Shown here: positions 34,852-44,227 of the stretch, in pieces
How the letters are laid out: the number at the start of each line of letters is the position of its first letter
How positions within the stretch are numbered: the stretch's first letter is position 1
From: Microbacterium sp. H83
GTDB lineage: Bacteria > Actinomycetota > Actinomycetes > Actinomycetales > Microbacteriaceae
DNA: 64,000 bases
Assembly (NCBI RefSeq): GCF_001650405.1
Contig: NZ_LWCU01000056.1
Coordinates: 53,900-117,899, forward strand
Reading direction: 5' to 3'
Notes under the pieces: model-generated
Databases searched by the model: none
Told to the model about the DNA's origin: nothing
The model's input: only the letters and a program-made list of their open reading frames with translations
Made by a program: the position numbers and the translations under genes

Positions 34852-35675
34852 GCGAGCTCGCCGTCACGACCTACGGGCCCGCCGCCGAGAGTGCGGCCGT
34901 CCTGGCGGTGCACGGCATCACGGCGAACGGCCGGTCATGGCGCACGGTCGCCGAGCGGATGCCGGAGCGCCGGCTCCTCGCACCCGACCTCCGCGGTCGT
35001 GGCCGCAGCAACCGTCTCCCCGCACCGTACGGGCTGCGCACGCACGCGGCCGACCTCGCCGCGCTGCTCGACGCCGACGGCGGCGAACCGCGCACCGTGC
35101 TCGGACATTCGATGGGCGCCTTCGTCGTGGTCGCGCTCGCAGACCTCCGGCCGGATCTCGTCGAGAGGCTCGTGCTCGTCGACGGGGGACTCCCGCTGAG
35201 CCTGCCCGCCGGCATCCGCTCGGCCGAGGATCTCGACATCGCCACCCTCCTCGGACCCGCCGCCGAGCGTCTGGGCATGCACTTCGCGGACGACGAGGGG
35301 TACCTCGACTTCTGGCGTCGGCATCCCGCCTTCGCGCGCGACTGGTCGGATGCCGTGGCGGAGTACGCCCGCTACGACCTCGACGGCACGCGCGCCTCGA
35401 CGCTCGCCGACGCGATGATCGCCGACGGCGCCGAGCTCTACGGGGCCGACTGGTACCTCGACGCGCTCCGCGGTCTGCGGATGCCGGTGACCGTGCTCCG
35501 GGCGCCGCGCGGCCTCACCGACGCCGAGCCGCTGTACGCGCCCGGCGTCCTCGACGGGTTCCGCACGCTCGTCCCGCAGCTCGACGTCGTCGAGGTCGAG
35601 GACGTCAACCACTACACGATCCTCTTCGCCGAGCGCGGCGCGTCGCGGGTCGCCGCCGCCGCATCCGCCCCCTGA
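34848..35675 (+). CDS. Alpha/beta hydrolase, coupled to hydroxybutyrate dehydrogenase
   Basis: 275 residues. Alpha/beta-hydrolase marks are LAVHGITANGRSW (oxyanion HG), DLRGRGRS, the nucleophile elbow GHSMGAFVVV with Ser84, and the C-terminal His in VEDVNHYTILF. The 4-bp overlap with the dehydrogenase gene suggests that it supplies its substrate, perhaps by hydrolysing a hydroxybutyrate ester or oligomer, but the sequence does not identify the ester. Cytoplasmic; no signal peptide. Confidence 0.8.
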   Translation: MSELAVTTYGPAAESAAVLAVHGITANGRSWRTVAERMPERRLLAPDLRGRGRSNRLPAPYGLRTHAADLAALLDADGGEPRTVLGHSMGAFVVVALADLRPDLVERLVLVDGGLPLSLPAGIRSAEDLDIATLLGPAAERLGMHFADDEGYLDFWRRHPAFARDWSDAVAEYARYDLDGTRASTLADAMIADGAELYGADWYLDALRGLRMPVTVLRAPRGLTDAEPLYAPGVLDGFRTLVPQLDVVEVEDVNHYTILFAERGASRVAAAASAP

Positions 35676-35717
35676 CCGCCCCGGACGCCCAGACACCCGA
35701 CCCTGAAGGAGCAGACG

Positions 35718-36776
35718 ATGACGACCGCACTCTTCGACGGCATCACCGCCCACCGCGTGCAGACCCCGCGCTACCTCGCCAACGTGATCGAGCGGCCCGG
35801 CTCGGATGCCGGGCCGGTCGTCGTGTTCGTGCACGGCAACGTGTCCTCCTCGCACTTCTACCAGCCGACGATGCTCGCGCTGCCGCCGCACGTGCGTGCA
35901 CTCGCCGTCGATCTCCGCGGGTTCGGCGACAGCGAGACCAGGCCGGTCGACGCGACCAGGGGCCTGCGCGACTTCGCCGACGACGTGCGCGCCGTGCTCG
36001 ACGCGCTGGGCCTCGAGGCCGTGCATCTCGTCGGCTGGAGCATGGGCGGAGGCGTCGTACTGCAGGTCGCCCTCGACGCTCCCGAGCGCGTGCTGTCGCT
36101 CACCCTCGAGTCGCCGGTATCGCCCTACGGCTTCGGCGGCACGCACGGCGCGGACGGGACGCGCAACGACGACGACGGAGCGGGCACGGGAGGCGGCGGT
36201 GCGAACCCGGACTTCGTCTCCCGCCTGCGATCCGGGGACACGGGGGACGAGGCGCCGACGTCGCCGCGCACCGTCTACCGCACGGCCTACGTCGCTCGCC
36301 CCGAGCTGCAGCAGGCGCACGAGGACGCCTGGGTCGCGTCGATGCTCAGCACCAGGACCGGCATCGACAACTACCCCGGGGATGCGGTCGAGTCGCCGCA
36401 CTGGCCGGGCTTCGCGGCGGGAGGGAAGGGCGTGCTCAACACGATGGCTCCGCAGCACCTCGACCTGTCCGGCATCGTCGACCTCGCCGTGAAGCCGCCC
36501 GTGCTCTGGATCCGCGGCGAGAAGGACGCGATCGTCTCGGATGCGTCGTTCTTCGACCTCAACCAGCTCGGGCTGCTCGGCGTGGTCCCGGGCTGGCCCG
36601 GTGCCGACGTCGCACCGCCGCAGCCGATGATCCTGCAGACCCGCGCCGTGCTCGACCGCTACGTCGCGAACGGCGGCAGCTACCGCGAGGTCGCCCTGCC
36701 CGACGCCGGGCACGCCCCGCATCTCGACGAGGCGGAGGTGTTCGACGCCGAACTCGCGCGGCACCTCGGCCTCTGA
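35718..36776 (+). CDS. Alpha/beta hydrolase
   Basis: 352 residues with a GAAGGAG ribosome site 7 nt upstream. Motifs are VVFVHGNVSSSHFYQP, DLRGFGDSE, nucleophile elbow GWSMGGGV (Ser near residue 112), and the catalytic His in LPDAGHAPHLDEAE. A Gly/Asp-rich insert (about residues 140-165) precedes a large cap region. The 43-nt spacing suggests that it belongs to the preceding hydroxybutyrate operon. Esterase or haloalkane-type chemistry is possible; the substrate is unknown. Confidence 0.8.
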   Translation: MTTALFDGITAHRVQTPRYLANVIERPGSDAGPVVVFVHGNVSSSHFYQPTMLALPPHVRALAVDLRGFGDSETRPVDATRGLRDFADDVRAVLDALGLEAVHLVGWSMGGGVVLQVALDAPERVLSLTLESPVSPYGFGGTHGADGTRNDDDGAGTGGGGANPDFVSRLRSGDTGDEAPTSPRTVYRTAYVARPELQQAHEDAWVASMLSTRTGIDNYPGDAVESPHWPGFAAGGKGVLNTMAPQHLDLSGIVDLAVKPPVLWIRGEKDAIVSDASFFDLNQLGLLGVVPGWPGADVAPPQPMILQTRAVLDRYVANGGSYREVALPDAGHAPHLDEAEVFDAELARHLGL

Positions 36777-36870
36777 CGTCGGGCGGCGGACCCGGCGACT
36801 CTCTGCGCGCTGGGCTGGCGCCCAGGATTCATCCACGTTCTCCACAGCCGATATTCCGTAGATTGTGCGG

Positions 36871-38487
36871 ATGCCCTATTCCGCCCACCGCCCCGGACGG
36901 TTCGACTCGCAAGGTCGGATCATCGTCGACAGCGACCCGAACGCCGACACGGACGACCTCGACTTCCTGCGCGCGTACGAGCCCGCCGGCTCCCACGATC
37001 AGGTGACCGAGCCGATCGACCGGGCGCCGCGGAACCGGGCCGATGGGGATCAGCCGACCGACGTCCCTCCGGTGCGGGAGCCGAAGCCGCGCCGACAGCC
37101 CCGGGAGCGCAAGCCCCGCGTCCCGGGGTCACGCCTGCGCACGCTCGCGATCCTCGGCGGAGCGGACGGGGAGATCCTCGACCGGGTGCCCGGCGAGACC
37201 CCGCGCTTCGTGCAGATGTTCTTCGTGCTGGTGGGCACGGCTCTCGTCTCGGCGATCTCGATGCTGTTCGCGCTGACGACCGGCGTGCAGGCCGTGATCT
37301 GGATCGCCGTGCCGCTCGCCATCGTGTGGGCGCTCATCATCTTCAACCTCGACCGGTTCCTCACCTCGACCATGACGTCGACTCGCAACGTGTGGAAGCT
37401 GATCGGCCTCGCCATCCCGCGGGTGGTCATGGCGGCCGTCATCGGCTTCGTCGTCGCTGAGCCGCTCGTCCTGCAGATCTTCCACAACGACATCGCGCGC
37501 GAGGTCGCATCGACCAACATCACCCAGGCGCAGTCCGATCAGGAGGCGCTGGAGACCGGCCCCGAGAAGAAGGCCCTCGATGCGGCATCCGACCGCGTCG
37601 CCGAGCTCGAGAACCAGGCCGCGACGGGCATCGTGGCCGGCACGGATTCGTCGTCGGCGAGCGAGTCCGCCGCGCAGGCCACGGTCGACGACCTCACGGC
37701 GAAGATGACCGACCAGCAGGCCGTGATCGATCAGGCGCGCATCCTCTACCAGTGCGAGCTCACCGGCGAGGGCGCAGGGAGCGTCCCCGGCTGCACCGGC
37801 GTGAACGGCGAGGGCGCGAGCTCGGATGCCGCGCAGGCCCAGCTGGCCGAGGCGCAGCAGACCTACGACGCGCTGGCCGCTCAGCTGCGCACCGCGAACG
37901 AGGAGCTCGCGGCTGCAGGCACCGCCGCCAAGGAGAGCACCAGCACGTCGGAGGCGCAGAACCGCGCAGAGGCGCAGTCGCAGCTGCCGGCCGCGCGCGA
38001 CTCCTACGACACCGCCCTCGCCGCCTACAACGCGCGCGCCGAGTCGGTGGCCTCCGGCAACGCCGGGGCGATCGGGCTGCTGAGCCAGATCAGCGGTCTG
38101 AACCGGCTCAGCGAGAAGGAGCCGACGATCCTGTTGGCGCACATGCTGATCGCGGCGCTGTTCTTCATGCTCGAGCTGCTCCCGGTGCTGGTGAAGGTGC
38201 TCACCTCGTACGGCGATCCGTCGCTGTACGAGAAGGCGGCCGCGATTCGCAAGCAGGTCGCGCTCGACAAGGTGACGGCCGAGGGCTTCCGCGACCGGGC
38301 GGCGATCGTCAACGTGCAGTCGCAGGGGATCCAGGCGGATGCCGGGACCGGCGAACCGCAGACACGCGCCGAGCGCAAGGAGGCGGCGCAGATCGCGGAG
38401 GAGCGCGGGAGGTCCGCGGAGCGCGAGCTTGCGGAGAAGCGAGCCCAGGCGCAGACTCTCGCCGAGCAGGAGCAGCTCGTTCCGTAG
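36871..38487 (+). CDS. DUF4407 family membrane protein
   Basis: 538 residues. A disordered Pro/Arg-rich cytoplasmic N-terminus (1-90) is followed by three hydrophobic segments at about residues 110-215. A long Ala/Gln/Glu-rich coiled-coil region (about 215-410) carries two Cys in CELTGEGAGSVPGCTG. A fourth membrane segment (ILLAHMLIAALFFMLELLPVLVKVL) and a charged helical tail follow. This matches the DUF4407 layout. The function of the family is unknown. The ATG is preferred over a GTG two codons upstream; a TAGATT -10-like element lies at 36859. Apparently a single-gene unit. Confidence 0.82.
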   Translation: MPYSAHRPGRFDSQGRIIVDSDPNADTDDLDFLRAYEPAGSHDQVTEPIDRAPRNRADGDQPTDVPPVREPKPRRQPRERKPRVPGSRLRTLAILGGADGEILDRVPGETPRFVQMFFVLVGTALVSAISMLFALTTGVQAVIWIAVPLAIVWALIIFNLDRFLTSTMTSTRNVWKLIGLAIPRVVMAAVIGFVVAEPLVLQIFHNDIAREVASTNITQAQSDQEALETGPEKKALDAASDRVAELENQAATGIVAGTDSSSASESAAQATVDDLTAKMTDQQAVIDQARILYQCELTGEGAGSVPGCTGVNGEGASSDAAQAQLAEAQQTYDALAAQLRTANEELAAAGTAAKESTSTSEAQNRAEAQSQLPAARDSYDTALAAYNARAESVASGNAGAIGLLSQISGLNRLSEKEPTILLAHMLIAALFFMLELLPVLVKVLTSYGDPSLYEKAAAIRKQVALDKVTAEGFRDRAAIVNVQSQGIQADAGTGEPQTRAERKEAAQIAEERGRSAERELAEKRAQAQTLAEQEQLVP

Positions 38488-38563
38488 GTCGTCTGTCGGA
38501 GTCGGCTGAGACCGGTCACGGACATCCGGCCCGGATGTCCGCCACGGCCGGTAGCGTTGCATC

Positions 38564-39577
38564 ATGGTCAACTATCGCTATCTCGGCAACAGCGGTCTCA
38601 AGGTCTCTGAGATCACCTACGGCAACTGGGTCACGCACGCCTCGCAGGTCGGTGACGACGCGGCCGTGAAGACCGTGCACGCGGCGCTCGACGCCGGCAT
38701 CACCACGTTCGACACGGCCGACACCTACGCCAACACGGCCGCGGAGGTCATCCTCGGCAAGGCCCTCGAGGGCCAGCGCCGTGAGAGCCTGGAGATCTTC
38801 ACCAAGGTCTACTTCCCGACCGGTCCGAAGGGCCCGAACGACACCGGGCTGAGCCGCAAGCACATCCTCGAGTCGATCAACGGCTCGCTGAAGCGCCTCG
38901 GCACCGACTACGTCGACCTCTACCAGGCGCACCGCTTCGACTACGAGACCCCGCTCGAGGAGACCTTCCAGGCCTTCGCCGACGTCGTCCGCCAGGGCAA
39001 GGCGCTGTACATCGGCGTCTCCGAATGGACGGCGGAGCAGCTGCGCGAGGGCCACGCGCTCGCCAAGCAGGTCGGCGTGCAGCTGATCTCGAACCAGCCG
39101 CAGTACTCGATGCTGTGGCGCGTCATCGAGGGCAAGGTCGTCCCCGCGTCGGAGGAGCTCGGCATCTCGCAGATCGTCTGGTCGCCCATGGCACAGGGCG
39201 TGCTGAGCGGCAAGTACCTGCCCGGTCAGCCGGTGCCGGAGGGGTCGCGCGCGACCGACCCGCACAGCGGCGCGGACTTCATCAAGAACTTCCTGCAGGA
39301 CGACATCCTCACCGCGGTGCAGAGGCTCAAGCCGATCGCCGAGGAGGCGGGGCTCACCATGCCGCAGCTCGCGATCGCGTGGGTGCTGCAGAACCCGAAC
39401 ATCGCCGCCGCGCTGGTCGGAGCGTCCCGCCCCGAGCAGCTCGCCGACACGGTCAAGGCCTCGGGCGTGAAGCTCGACGCCGACACCCTCGCCGCGATCG
39501 ACGCGGCGCTGGGCGACACGGTCAACCGCGACGCCGAGCACACGTACTCGACCTCGCCGAAGGCGCGACTGGTCTGA
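38564..39577 (+). CDS. Aldo/keto reductase (voltage-gated K+ channel beta-subunit type)
   Basis: 337 residues. The catalytic tetrad is visible in FDTADTYANT (Asp, Tyr), IFTKVYFP (Lys) and LYQAHRFDYE (His). WSPMAQGVLSGKYLPGQPVPEGSRA and the NADPH-binding ALVGASRPEQLADTVKA are typical of the AKR6/YghZ-like group, which reduces aldehydes and ketones. It stands alone and ends at a strong terminator. Physiological substrate unknown. Confidence 0.88.
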   Translation: MVNYRYLGNSGLKVSEITYGNWVTHASQVGDDAAVKTVHAALDAGITTFDTADTYANTAAEVILGKALEGQRRESLEIFTKVYFPTGPKGPNDTGLSRKHILESINGSLKRLGTDYVDLYQAHRFDYETPLEETFQAFADVVRQGKALYIGVSEWTAEQLREGHALAKQVGVQLISNQPQYSMLWRVIEGKVVPASEELGISQIVWSPMAQGVLSGKYLPGQPVPEGSRATDPHSGADFIKNFLQDDILTAVQRLKPIAEEAGLTMPQLAIAWVLQNPNIAAALVGASRPEQLADTVKASGVKLDADTLAAIDAALGDTVNRDAEHTYSTSPKARLV

Positions 39578-39591
39578 GTCGCGACGAACAC

Positions 39592-39623
39592 GAAGGCCGC
39601 CGTCCCCGGGGACGGCGGCCTTC
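39592..39623. terminator. Perfect palindromic bidirectional terminator
   Basis: A 32-bp perfect palindrome: GAAGGCCGCCGTCCCC followed immediately by its complement. It lies between the convergent aldo/keto reductase and sugar permease genes and is flanked by A/T on each side. Confidence 0.88.
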
Positions 39624-39641
39624 TTCGCGCACGGATGCGGG

Positions 39642-40556
39642 CTACTCCTTCACGGCGCCGGCGGTCAGGCCCTGCACGATCCAGCGGCTCGCGAGCGCGA
39701 ACATCGCCATGGTCGGCAGGATCGTGAGGACAGCGGCGGCGCTCATGGATCCCCAGTCGATGTTGAACGTCGAGATGAAGCCGTTCAGCGCCGAGGGCAC
39801 CGTGCGGTTCTCATCGGTGTTCATGAGCACGACCGACAGGAACAACTCGTTCCAGCAGTTGACGAAGTTGAAGATGAACGCCGCGATGATGCCGGGCGTC
39901 ATCACCGGCACGAGCACCCGGAACAGGGCGCCGAAGCGCGAGCATCCGTCGATCATCGCCGCCTCTTCGAGAGCGTCGGGGACGTTCTCGAAGAAGCCGC
40001 GCAGCATGACCGTGGAGAACGGGATGCAGATCGCGATGTACACGAGGATCAGGCCGGGCTTCGTGTCGACGAGGCCGAGGTCCGTCATCATCGAGTACAG
40101 CGGTCCGAGCGCGATGAACGCCGGGATCATCTGCGTCAGCAGGAAGGCGACGAGCACCGTCCCCTTGCCGCGGAACTCGAACCGGGCGATCACGTAGGCG
40201 CTCAGCAGGGCGATGAGGGTCGCGACGGCGCCGGCGACGAGGGCGACCAGGGCGGAGTTGCCGAGGAACACCCCGAACGAGCTCTGCTGGAACAGGCTGA
40301 TGTAGTTGTCCAGCGACGGCTCGCTCGGCCAGTACTCGATCGGGAACCGGTTGATCGTGCCGGGCGACTTGAACGACGTCAGCGCGATCCAGTACAGCGG
40401 GAACAGCGTGATGATCAGCCAGATGAGCAGGCCGACCACGCGCACGACGCCGCCGACCGTGACCTTGCGCTGCGTGCGCGGAGCCCGGTGCGCATCCGGC
40501 ACCGTGATCCGCCGGGTCTCGGTGATGGTGGTGCCGGTGGGAGTGGTGATGGTCAT
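39642..40556 (-). CDS. Carbohydrate ABC transporter permease, MalG type
   Basis: 304 residues. The first about 35 residues are Thr/Arg-rich and cytoplasmic, followed by six membrane segments. The inner-membrane EAA loop reads EEAAMIDGCSRFGALFRVLVP and couples to the ATPase. PLYWIALTSFKSP near the N-terminus is typical of CUT1 MalG-like permeases. It forms an importer with the two upstream genes. No ATPase gene is nearby, so a shared MsiK-type ATPase encoded elsewhere is expected. Overlaps the MalF-type gene by 4 nt. Confidence 0.92.
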   Translation of the reverse strand: MTITTPTGTTITETRRITVPDAHRAPRTQRKVTVGGVVRVVGLLIWLIITLFPLYWIALTSFKSPGTINRFPIEYWPSEPSLDNYISLFQQSSFGVFLGNSALVALVAGAVATLIALLSAYVIARFEFRGKGTVLVAFLLTQMIPAFIALGPLYSMMTDLGLVDTKPGLILVYIAICIPFSTVMLRGFFENVPDALEEAAMIDGCSRFGALFRVLVPVMTPGIIAAFIFNFVNCWNELFLSVVLMNTDENRTVPSALNGFISTFNIDWGSMSAAAVLTILPTMAMFALASRWIVQGLTAGAVKE

Positions 40557-41500
40557 CGCTGGGCCCTCCGCATCGCCATCAGGTAGAACGCGCAGAACAC
40601 GAACAGGAACGCCACGACGATGAGGCCGATCGCGCTCGCGATGCCGTAGTTGCCCTGTTGGGTGTAGTTGATCATCCAGGTCGTGATGATGTGCGTCTGG
40701 TTCGCCGGTCCTCCGTTGGTCATCGCGTAGATGATGTCCGGGAAGTTGAAGATCCAGATGATGCGCAGCAGGATCGTCAGCAGAAGCGTCATCGAGATGT
40801 ACGGGATGATGATCGAGAACAGCTGCCGCACCTTGCCGGCGCCGTCGAGGCTCGCGGCCTCGAGCATCTCGTCGGGTACCGACTGCAGAGCCGCCAGGAT
40901 CATGATCGCGAAGAAGGTCACGCCGTACCAGATGTTCGCGACGATGACCGCGAACATCGCCAGCTTCGGGTCGGCCAGCCACGGCAGCGGGGCGTCGATG
41001 AGCCCGGCCTTCATGAGCAGGTCGTTGACGACGCCGAACTCGGCGTTGAACATCCAGCGGAACAGCATCCCGATGAGGAAGCCGGAGACCGCCCAGGGGA
41101 AGAACACGAGCGCCTGGTAGAGGCCGCGGAATCGGAAGCGCTTGCGCAGTGCGAGCGCGATCAGGAAGCCGATCACGAGCTGGGGCACGAGCGAGCCCAC
41201 GACCCAGAGGATCGAGTTCCACGCCACCGTCGGGAACGCCGGGTCCTGGAACACGGCGACGAAGTTGTCGAAGCCGACCCAGGGAGTCGACGTCAGGTCC
41301 CACAGGTTCCAGTCGTGGAACGCCATGCGGGCGCCCTGCAGCATCGGCCAGTACGTGAACCAGCACACGAAGACGATCGCCGGCGCCATGAAGGCCAGCA
41401 GCGTCAGCGCGTGGCGTCCGCGGAAGGGCCGGCGGCGGGGGCCGGGGGAGGCCCCGCCGGCAGTGCCGGCGGAGCCTCGTCCACGAAGAGCGGATGACAT
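40553..41500 (-). CDS. Carbohydrate ABC transporter permease, MalF type
   Basis: 315 residues from the ATG that follows the binding-protein stop by 4 nt. A Gly/Arg-rich N-terminal tail precedes six membrane segments. The EAA loop is LEAASLDGAGKVRQLFSIIIP. The NGGPANQTHIITTWMI motif in the last third is standard for CUT1 MalF-like subunits. It pairs with the MalG-type permease encoded next. Confidence 0.92.
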   Translation of the reverse strand: MSSALRGRGSAGTAGGASPGPRRRPFRGRHALTLLAFMAPAIVFVCWFTYWPMLQGARMAFHDWNLWDLTSTPWVGFDNFVAVFQDPAFPTVAWNSILWVVGSLVPQLVIGFLIALALRKRFRFRGLYQALVFFPWAVSGFLIGMLFRWMFNAEFGVVNDLLMKAGLIDAPLPWLADPKLAMFAVIVANIWYGVTFFAIMILAALQSVPDEMLEAASLDGAGKVRQLFSIIIPYISMTLLLTILLRIIWIFNFPDIIYAMTNGGPANQTHIITTWMINYTQQGNYGIASAIGLIVVAFLFVFCAFYLMAMRRAQR

Positions 41501-41504
41501 GGGC

Positions 41505-42815
41505 TCAGCCCTTCTCCGCGGCGTACTTCTCCGTCCAGAAGGCGTCCCACGACTCCAGCAGCTCGCTGGTCGACATGTTGCCCAGCAGCACGTTCTGCAC
41601 GTCCTGGTCGGACTTCTGGATCCACTCCGTCCACCAGCTGACACCGCGCGGCTGACGCACGTTGACGTACGTCTCCGGGTCTTCCGTCATGGTGACGTAG
41701 CTGGTCCACGGGCCCGAGGAGTAGAAATCGTCGTCGGCCGCGGCCTCGATGATCGGGACGAGGCTGTTCGCCTGCGCGAACTCGGTCGCAGGCTCCGCCG
41801 ACGAGAGGAACTCGACCAGCTTGACGGCCTCCTCGCGGTTCTCGCCCTTCTCGGCGACGCCCCAACCGGCGACGGCCAGCGGCTGCGCCGCCTTGCCCGA
41901 CGGGCCGACGAGCAGCGGAGCCGTGTCCCACTGGTCCTCAGTGAGGCCGGAGTCCTGCACGGTCGCGATGACCTCGGGGTCCTGCAGCAGGAACGCAGTG
42001 GTGCCGTTGGTGAAGCCGGCGACCATCTCGGGGTAGCCCCACGACACGGCCGAGGGCGGTGACGCCTTCTCGAAGAGGTCGAAGTAGTCATCGACGGCAT
42101 CCTGCGCCTCGGGCGCGGCGAAGATCGTCGAGCCGTCCTCCATGAGGAACGCGTCCTCGGTGTCGAGGCCGTCGATCACGTACGCCTCGATCGCTGCGAC
42201 CACGTTGCTGTTGGCGTTCTGTCCGCCGCGGAACGCGTATCCGTAGATGTTGTTCGACGGGTCCTGGATCGCCTCGGCCTGCTCGAGCAGATCCTTCCAG
42301 CTGCGCGGGGGTCCGTCGAAGCCGGCCGCCTCGACGAGGTCGGTGCGGTAGAAGAGCGACAGGCCGTAGAAGCCGTAGGGCACGAAGTAGCTCTTGCCGT
42401 CCTCGGCGACGGACGCGGACTGCGCGTTGTCGGTCAGCGCATCCCAGCCGTCCCACTTCTCCAGATCGGCGCCGAGGTCGTACAGCCAGCCGTTGTTGGC
42501 GAACGGTCCGACCGTGATGTCGCGCACCTCGAGCACGTCGACGCCCTTGCCGGACTGCAGCATCTGCTGGATCTTCTGGTCGGCCTGCTCGGTGGGAGGC
42601 GACACGAGGTTGACCTTGATGTCGGGGTTCTCCTCCTCGAACTGATCGAGGAGACCGCGGATCAGATCGGTGCGGGCGGGGTTGGTCAGGCTCTCGACCA
42701 TCTGCAGCGTGACGGTGCCGTCGGCGGATTCGCCGCCGCCTGCGGAACAGCCGGCGAGGGCGAGAACGGCGACGGTGCCGATTCCTGCGGCGGTCGTCAA
42801 GATCTTGTTCTTCAC
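41505..42815 (-). CDS. Extracellular sugar-binding lipoprotein of an ABC importer
   Basis: 436 residues. The signal peptide ends in the lipobox LAGC (Cys23), so the protein is exported and lipid-anchored. The mature part is a type-1 carbohydrate-binding protein: QMVESLTNPARTDLIRGLLDQFEEENPDIKV at the start, a hinge region with VPYGFYGLSLFYRTDLVEAAG, and C-terminal SAEPATEFAQANSLVPI. First gene of the importer operon, upstream of both permeases. The sugar cannot be read from the sequence. A 16-bp tandem repeat occupies its leader. Confidence 0.92.
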   Translation of the reverse strand: MKNKILTTAAGIGTVAVLALAGCSAGGGESADGTVTLQMVESLTNPARTDLIRGLLDQFEEENPDIKVNLVSPPTEQADQKIQQMLQSGKGVDVLEVRDITVGPFANNGWLYDLGADLEKWDGWDALTDNAQSASVAEDGKSYFVPYGFYGLSLFYRTDLVEAAGFDGPPRSWKDLLEQAEAIQDPSNNIYGYAFRGGQNANSNVVAAIEAYVIDGLDTEDAFLMEDGSTIFAAPEAQDAVDDYFDLFEKASPPSAVSWGYPEMVAGFTNGTTAFLLQDPEVIATVQDSGLTEDQWDTAPLLVGPSGKAAQPLAVAGWGVAEKGENREEAVKLVEFLSSAEPATEFAQANSLVPIIEAAADDDFYSSGPWTSYVTMTEDPETYVNVRQPRGVSWWTEWIQKSDQDVQNVLLGNMSTSELLESWDAFWTEKYAAEKG

Positions 42816-42832
42816 GGGGTGCCTCTCAATGC

Positions 42833-42890
42833 GTGGTGGGTGATTCGGGTGGTGGGTGACTCGGGTGGTGGGTGATTCGGGTGGTGGGTG
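42833..42890. repeat. 16-bp tandem repeat, about 3.6 copies, in the importer leader
   Basis: Units GTGGTGGGTGAYTCGG at 42833-42848, 42849-42864 and 42865-42880, then a partial copy. The array fills most of the 87-nt gap between the aminotransferase stop and the binding-protein start, ending 18 nt upstream of the latter. Confidence 0.92.
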
Positions 42891-42902
42891 GTGAGGTGGC
42901 GG

Positions 42903-44138
42903 TCAGGAGACGACGACCGAGTCGGCGGTGCGGATGCCGGCGCGACGCAGGATCTGCGGGATGCAGCGCTCGACGAAGGCCTCGAAGTCGGAGGCCTCGG
43001 TGTAGAGGTGCGCCGAGAGACGGAAGTAGCCGATGCCGCGGAAGCTGGTGAACGCGGTCTCGACGCCGGTCTCGTCGAGCAGGTCCATGCGCAGCGCGTC
43101 GGCCTCCTCGCGCGTGGAGCCGAGTCCTAGGGGCAGGCGCACGAGGCGCATCGACGGCACGGGGGACGGCAGCGGGGTGAGCGGGTCGACGTCGGCGAAG
43201 GGGCGGAACCCCTCGGCGATGATCTCGGCACCGGCATCCGCCATCTGCGCCATGGCGACGCGCGCGGCGTCCCAGCCGAACTCGGACTCGATGAAGTCGA
43301 TCGCGGCAGGGGTGGCGAGGTACGTCGTGGCGTCGATCGTCCCCTGCGTGTCGAAGCGCTGCGGGTACGGCTCGTTCGCGGCCCACGAGTCGATGAGCGG
43401 CCAGAGCTCCTCGCGGTCGGGAGCCTGGGTCACCAGCAGCGCCGAGCCGCGCGGGGCGCACGGCCACTTGTGCAGGTTGCCGAACCACCAGTCACCGCCG
43501 GCCGCGGCGGCCGCGTCGGCGATGAGTCCGGGCGCGTGGGCGCCGTCGACGAGGGTGCGCACCCCGTACTCGGTCGCGAGCTCGGCGATGCGGCGGGTGG
43601 GCAGCAGTCGGGCGGTGGGAGAGGTGATCTGGTCGACGACGATCAGGCGGGTGCGGGTCGAGATCGCGTCGGCGAAGCGCTGCACCACCTCGTCGTCCGA
43701 GGCGAGCAGCGGCAGCTCGACGGCGCGGACGGATGCTCCGAAGCGGCGGGCCAGGCGCTGCGCGCCCATCGTGATCGCGCCGTAGCCCTGATCGGTGACG
43801 AGGATCTCGTCGCCGCTCTCGAGGCGCATCGCGTTGTAGACGACGGTGGCGGCGGCGGAGGCGTTGGGGACGAAGACGCTGTCCTCCGCGCGGGCGCCGA
43901 CGAACGGAGCCGTGCGCTCGCGGGCGGCGCCGACGCGCTCGGCGATGCGCGGGAACCACTCGACCGGGCTCAGGTCCGCGCGCCGGCGCAGGGCATCCTG
44001 CTGCTCCACGACAGCCGTGGGCACGGCGCCGAACGATCCGTGGTTGAGGTGGATCACCTCGGGGTCCAAGGGCCAGGCGTCGCGCGCTCTGACGCCGGAG
44101 TTCAGCGTGAGCGGTGCGGGGAACAACGGTGCGGGCAT
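42903..44138 (-). CDS. Class V aminotransferase-fold PLP enzyme (isopenicillin-N epimerase-like)
   Basis: 411 residues. HLNHGSFGAVPTAVVEQQ near the N-terminus, SAAATVVYNAMRLESGDEILVTDQGYGA, the PLP Asp-His region TLVDGAHAPG, and the PLP Lys in WFGNLHKWPCAPRGSALL are typical of the isopenicillin-N epimerase/cysteine desulfurase-like branch. The reaction is not identifiable; members act as epimerases, lyases or desulfurases. It lies upstream of the sugar importer on the same strand, probably in one operon, and is divergent from a FadR-type regulator with two clear operators between them. Confidence 0.85.
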   Translation of the reverse strand: MPAPLFPAPLTLNSGVRARDAWPLDPEVIHLNHGSFGAVPTAVVEQQDALRRRADLSPVEWFPRIAERVGAARERTAPFVGARAEDSVFVPNASAAATVVYNAMRLESGDEILVTDQGYGAITMGAQRLARRFGASVRAVELPLLASDDEVVQRFADAISTRTRLIVVDQITSPTARLLPTRRIAELATEYGVRTLVDGAHAPGLIADAAAAAGGDWWFGNLHKWPCAPRGSALLVTQAPDREELWPLIDSWAANEPYPQRFDTQGTIDATTYLATPAAIDFIESEFGWDAARVAMAQMADAGAEIIAEGFRPFADVDPLTPLPSPVPSMRLVRLPLGLGSTREEADALRMDLLDETGVETAFTSFRGIGYFRLSAHLYTEASDFEAFVERCIPQILRRAGIRTADSVVVS

Positions 44139-44164
44139 CGGTCCTCATCGGTGAGTGTCGGGGG

Positions 44165-44179
44165 AGTTGTTGCACAACT
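44165..44179. promoter_or_regulatory. FadR-type operator 1
   Basis: AGTTGTTGCACAACT is a perfect palindrome that contains TTGTTGCACAA, an exact match to the FadR-subfamily consensus TNGTNNNACNA. It lies between the divergent aminotransferase and regulator genes. Confidence 0.7.
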
Positions 44180-44227
44180 TTGCCACACGGGTTTCGAAAT
44201 AGCCACGAAACCTCGAAGATGAAACAT

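Noticed and set aside
42833..42890. Tandem repeats as a CRISPR array
   Set aside because: Units are 16 bp, contiguous, without spacers, and no cas genes are present.
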